This document shows, one piece after another, positions 9,801 through 12,118 of a DNA stretch of 12,118 nt (within the stretch, counting starts at the first letter, position 1; each line of letters starts with the position of its first letter). Below the pieces are notes generated by a model. It saw only the letters and a list, made by a program, of their open reading frames with translations, ran no database searches and was not told the DNA's origin. A program made the translations under genes and the position numbers. Origin of the DNA: Dinochytrium kinnereticum (lineage: Eukaryota; Chytridiomycota; Chytridiomycetes; Chytridiales; Chytridiaceae); NCBI GenBank assembly GCA_027604005.1, contig JADGJT010000551.1:1-12118 (forward strand), read 5' to 3'.

Positions 9801-10152
9801 CCGCCGCAAGAACCACCAACTTGAACGCGAGCTTGAGGCCTACGGTGTCGTCATCCCGTCTCGACCTAGTCTTGCCCCTTCCACGCGACCACCTTCACTT
9901 GCTCCTCTATCTGCTCACGCCCAACCACCCGCCATGGAACGGTCTGCCTCTGCTGCTGCGCGGTTGAAGGTCTCTAGGGTCAAGCGAAGCGTGTTGGCTA
10001 GTTCGAGGGGAGTGAATGAGGGTGTGGTTGTGGGTGGGGGGGGGAAGGTTGGGGGATTTGGGGAGGGTGTTGCTGGTGTGGGTGCGGCGGAGGGGGTGGA
10101 GAATGTGCCGGTGGAGGGGAAGAAGGGGTTGAGCTTTTTCCTTGAGATTTGA
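3893..10152 (+). CDS. Giant coiled-coil protein with RHAMM/HMMR-like C-terminus, 1799 aa, 6 exons
   Basis: Exons 3893-4154, 4270-4409, 4513-4713, 5027-9219, 9342-9558 and 9766-10152 join in frame to exactly 1800 codons including TGA; all introns are GT-AG. Residues 1-110 are disordered (Thr/Arg/Ser-rich). Coiled coil begins about 128 and runs to about 1600, mainly Glu, Arg, Val, Leu and Ala. Exon 5 carries LIGHQNKHQKI (1646-1656), the signature seen near the C-terminus of HMMR/RHAMM and in kinesin-12 tails. A leucine zipper follows (L1662, L1669, I1676, L1683, L1690), then a Ser/Pro and Gly-rich tail ending GLSFFLEI. Family knowledge: this C-terminal type acts at spindle poles, centrosomes and microtubules, so a cytoskeletal or microtubule-organising role is inferred. 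No kinesin motor precedes the coil. The middle coil is too low in complexity to diagnose homology. The start is chosen because an in-frame TGA lies three codons upstream and exon 1 splices in frame. Exon structure is well supported; function is moderate. Confidence 0.84.
4146..4276 (+). repeat. 10-bp direct repeats spanning both ends of intron 1
   Basis: TAGGGAATGG occurs at 4146-4155 and at 4267-4276. The first copy ends on the G of the donor GT; the second begins with the T of the acceptor TAG. Both copies contribute coding sequence, giving the tandem Gly-Asn at the junction. Confidence 0.85.
4155..4269 (+). other. Intron 1 (115 nt, phase 1)
   Basis: Donor G|GTGAGT, acceptor TGTAG|GG. The exon junction reads GRIGN|GNGEE. 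The donor and acceptor each overlap a copy of the same 10-bp word, TAGGGAATGG. Confidence 0.88.
4410..4512 (+). other. Intron 2 (103 nt, phase 0)
   Basis: Donor GAG|GTGACG, acceptor TTTTTTCTAG|GCT. A C14 homopolymer (4484-4497) followed by CATTG and T6 forms the polypyrimidine tract just before the acceptor. Confidence 0.85.
4714..5026 (+). other. Intron 3 (313 nt, phase 0)
   Basis: Donor AAT|GTGGGT is weaker than the others; acceptor CCCCCAG|CTC. A branch-point-like CTAAC lies at 4982-4986, about 40 nt before the acceptor. It is two to three times the length of most of its neighbours and holds a G13 run (4788-4800) immediately followed by a strong-looking second donor, GTAAGC (GT at 4800-4801). 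Reading through the first donor meets a TGA at 4720-4722, so use of the second donor would truncate the protein at about 203 residues. Confidence 0.82.
5280..9219 (+). other. C-poor, G-rich coding tract with cryptic GAG/AGG/GTT repetition
   Basis: Most of exon 4 is built from GAG, AGG, GTT, TTG, CTT and GGG codons, with words such as GTTGAGGAG recurring throughout; Arg is mostly AGG and Leu mostly CTT or TTG. Islands with C-rich codons (CTC, GCC, ATC, CGC) interrupt it at about 7560-7800 and 8510-8830. The open antisense frames here, up to 415 codons, are a by-product of this bias. Confidence 0.75.
5418..5444 (+). other. Potential G-quadruplex in exon 4
   Basis: Four or more G-runs of at least three (G6, G4, G3, G3) separated by loops of 7, 1 and 3 nt satisfy the usual quadruplex pattern on the coding strand, and so also in the mRNA. 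Confidence 0.6.
9220..9341 (+). other. Intron 4 (122 nt, phase 2)
   Basis: Donor AG|GTGAGG, acceptor GCTCGCAG|ACT, with a T-rich run before the acceptor and a branch-like CTGAC at 9271-9275. Removal restores the frame into the HMMR-like exon. Reading through gives a TGA at once (9221-9223). Confidence 0.88.
9559..9765 (+). other. Intron 5 (207 nt, phase 0) with TG and CT repeats
   Basis: Donor CAG|GTGAGT, acceptor CACTAG|GAC. It contains a TG repeat (9605-9618) followed by an internal TATAG (9623), a branch-like CTGAC (9702-9706) and a CT11 tract (9731-9752) that serves as polypyrimidine tract. Direct joining of 9558 to 9766 keeps an unbroken seven-residue leucine spacing across the junction, which supports one intron rather than two with a microexon. 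Confidence 0.8.
10032..10067 (+). other. Potential G-quadruplex in last exon
   Basis: Runs of G3, G9, G5, G4 and G3 with loops of 1, 6, 4 and 1 nt make this the strongest quadruplex pattern in the window. It encodes the Gly-rich C-terminal tail. Confidence 0.65.
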
Positions 10153-10880
10153 GGTGGGACTTTGGTGTGGGGAGAAGAGAGGATGTGAACATATCTTTCT
10201 TCATGCCCTCCCTGTTTGTTTTTCTTTTGTTTTTGTTTGTTTGTTTGTGCATGTGTGTGTGTGTGTGTGTGTGTGTACATTCGTTTGGATGTTTTTTCTT
10301 TTGTTTGCTTTTGGGTTTGGGTTGGAGAAATGAGGTGTTCAAGGTGTCGCTGTGAGTAATGCTGTTTTGTTGTGTTTTTATTCAATTATCACTTCCTCTT
10401 CCTTTCTTCTTTTCTTTTTTTTTACCTCTTTTTTTCTTTGCGTTAAAACTTGTTTTTGTTTTTTTAATGGGTTTTGTTTGATGCCTCTGGTTGAAATATT
10501 TATACATATGTTGTTTTCTTTTAATTTTTTCCGCGTAGTGCATTTCTCGCGGTTGGGTTTTCGTTGCAGTCGTTGTTTTTTATATGTGATGTCAACTGAA
10601 TGGTGGTTGCTGTTTTGTTTGATTTTTGTTGTTGTTTTTTTTTGGTACATATGTAATGTCAAGTGATTTTGTGAAGTGATCCTTTTTGAAGGCTTTAGAG
10701 GTGGAGTCTGTTGGTGCTTGACGGTTGTTACTGTGGGTCTTTGAGATTTTTCTGATGTTCGGTCATTCCTTGCCTCTTGCTGACGGACTTTGGGGGGTTT
10801 CAAACGTAAATCCTTTTGACGCATGGAGCGGACCTTCGCTGGGCTTTGTTCTGTGAACCGTAAAGCTTCAATCCTCTTTT
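10153..10880 (+). other. T/G-rich 3' flank (probable 3' UTR) of the large gene
   Basis: The plus strand becomes T- and G-rich right after the TGA, with TTTG-type repeats, a TG repeat at about 10252-10276, and TATA/TACATA-like words (around 10498-10508, 10581-10587, 10646-10653) of the kind that help position fungal poly(A) sites. No AATAAA is found just downstream, so the cleavage site cannot be fixed. No coding region is credible here. Confidence 0.5.
10252..10276 (+). repeat. TG dinucleotide repeat ending in TGTACATT
   Basis: About twelve TG units in the presumed 3' UTR, running straight into TGTACATT, a near match to the UGUA-core element bound by PUF proteins. The repeat is plain in the sequence; the PUF link is a guess. 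Confidence 0.7.
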
Positions 10881-12118
10881 ATATGTTGAATGTCATAAAG
10901 TAAGCATTCGTGGATTGATCAGAACAAGTAAATCCTTGAGCTCTGTTTGTAGTAAGTAAATCAAATGTGATGGGAGATGGATCTCCTGGTCGTCTAACGG
11001 GTCTGTCAATTTGTGAAGCGAAGTTTTAATCAGCATTTTCATGTAAATCGTGATGTCTTTGCCTGCGACTAAAATGACACCTTTCATGTGTTTAAGAGGG
11101 TCGCTTAAGTTGATTTGTAAATGTAAATCTCTCTGTTGAGATCAACCAACATTCCTACCCTTCATCTGAGGCTCGCACTCTTCATTTATTGGTGTGGATC
11201 TTGAGCATCTTTCAGGTTGAACGCATTCGCTTGTGATGTCAACATGTAAATTCTTCTTCAGGTCACATCTATCTTACTCAGATTTAAGAACAATGAAGTC
11301 TCCAGCTGCGGCTTATGACATACTTGATGACGCGTGAGTCGCCGCTTTTGCTCAATCCGCTGTGAACAGGATGACAAGGTAACCCTTGGTTTGGCGCGAA
11401 CTTTAGGGGAGACCGTCAAGAGACTCGATCGGTTGTCACATGCTTGTATTGGATCCGGCGCATGATGGAGTTGCTGTATAGGAAAAGTAAAGAACTGCAG
11501 AGTAGGTATAAAAGGTACTCTTTGTTATAGCTATGCTAACACGAAATAAGGAATGACAGATACCTGACGAAATGGGAAGAAAAGATACTCTGCGGGAACA
11601 AAGCAATGAGAGTGAGGAGAAGTGACGAGAAAAGGAACGCGTTGTGGGCACGTGTGTGGCCTACCGCATATTTCCACTGAGTTTGTTGAGGTTTTAGGTG
11701 CTGATTTGGAACCGATTTTGAGTCTAAGTCTGAAGGATCCTCAATAGTCCCATCCCTAAGTCCTGTTCTCGATGTCCTTTTTGTTATTGTTTATTTGGCG
11801 CGCTCCCTTTCACCGCTCTCGCACTCTTGGGGATGGTTATGGGGGCTTTCGGCGTGATAGGACACGCTCATACACACCCGATTCATCCTCCGTGACTTTC
11901 TTCTTATTGAGATGACTCTTTTGTGAGAGAATACTACACGTGAGGCGAGGCGCGCCTTTGTGAATGAATCAGAAAGTTGGACACCACAATTCCAGCCAGT
12001 CCCTGAGTGATGAGATACTTGCGGCCCACGCCCCAGGCTGCCTGCTATGGTGATCTTCCCAAGGCACTATATTGATCACAATAAACTAATCCATCTTTCC
12101 ATTTAAGGCGGTTCACCC
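10881..12118. other. Region without an intact gene; possible decayed coding fragments
   Basis: No frame longer than about 71 codons is present on either strand and no tRNA or rRNA signature was seen. Two stretches read as protein-like but broken. One is on the minus strand at about 11150-10893, containing RDLHLQINLSDPL and KDITIYMKMLIKTSLHKL. The other is on the plus strand at about 11370-11690, containing LGLARTLGETVKRLDRLSH and, after a frame change, KWEEKILCGNKAMRVRR. Neither is recognised. Balanced base composition here contrasts with the T/G-rich flank before it. Confidence 0.4.

Noticed and set aside
3893..10152. Large gene as a kinesin-12 or a myosin
   Set aside because: No motor domain, P-loop or switch motifs are present. 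The first 110 residues are disordered and the rest is coil. Similarity to myosin tails would be composition-driven.
11436..11651. Minus-strand 71-codon Ser-rich open frame
   Set aside because: It is short, lacks context, and is opposite the plus-strand relic; no recognisable family.
1..12118. Search for tRNA (GGTTCRANTCC box), rRNA, CRISPR, or terminal inverted repeats
   Set aside because: No B-box match, no array of spaced repeats and no paired inverted termini were seen by eye on either strand.

Overview
The window looks like eukaryotic, most probably fungal, nuclear DNA. It contains split genes with short GT-AG introns (103 to 313 nt), pyrimidine-rich leaders, T-rich 3' flanks, many homopolymers and simple repeats, and no bacterial-style gene packing. 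An early-diverging (zoosporic) fungus is my guess, but the window has no marker that settles it. No tRNA, rRNA, CRISPR array or intact mobile element was found.

Layout: (1) 153-878, minus strand: a single-exon gene for a 241-residue low-complexity protein rich in Ser, Pro, His and Gln with a short better-ordered C-terminus. (2) 879 to about 2680: its upstream flank, gene-free, with paired CCAATCAG boxes and many microsatellites. (3) About 2808-3740, minus strand: a broken reverse-transcriptase relic of a LINE-like (non-LTR) retrotransposon, recognisable only by fragmentary motifs in shifting frames. (4) 3893-10152, plus strand: the dominant gene, six exons and five introns, 5400 nt of coding sequence, 1799 residues. 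Its protein has a disordered N-terminus, about 1500 residues of Glu/Arg-rich coiled coil, then a motif (LIGHQNKHQKI) and leucine zipper like the C-terminus of the spindle/centrosome protein RHAMM/HMMR and of kinesin-12 tails, followed by a Gly-rich tail. (5) 10153-12118: a T/G-rich 3' flank, then about 1.2 kb with no intact gene but with hints of decayed coding sequence.

The two genes are divergent, with about 3 kb between their start codons, and the dead retroelement sits against the promoter side of the large gene. Nothing shows that they act together. The large gene is the main interest: a probable microtubule or spindle-pole coiled-coil protein whose longest exon is a mosaic of C-poor, G-rich sequence and normal islands. 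Its intron 1 is flanked by a 10-bp direct repeat, and its frame-neutral third exon lies between complementary C14 and G13 tracts.
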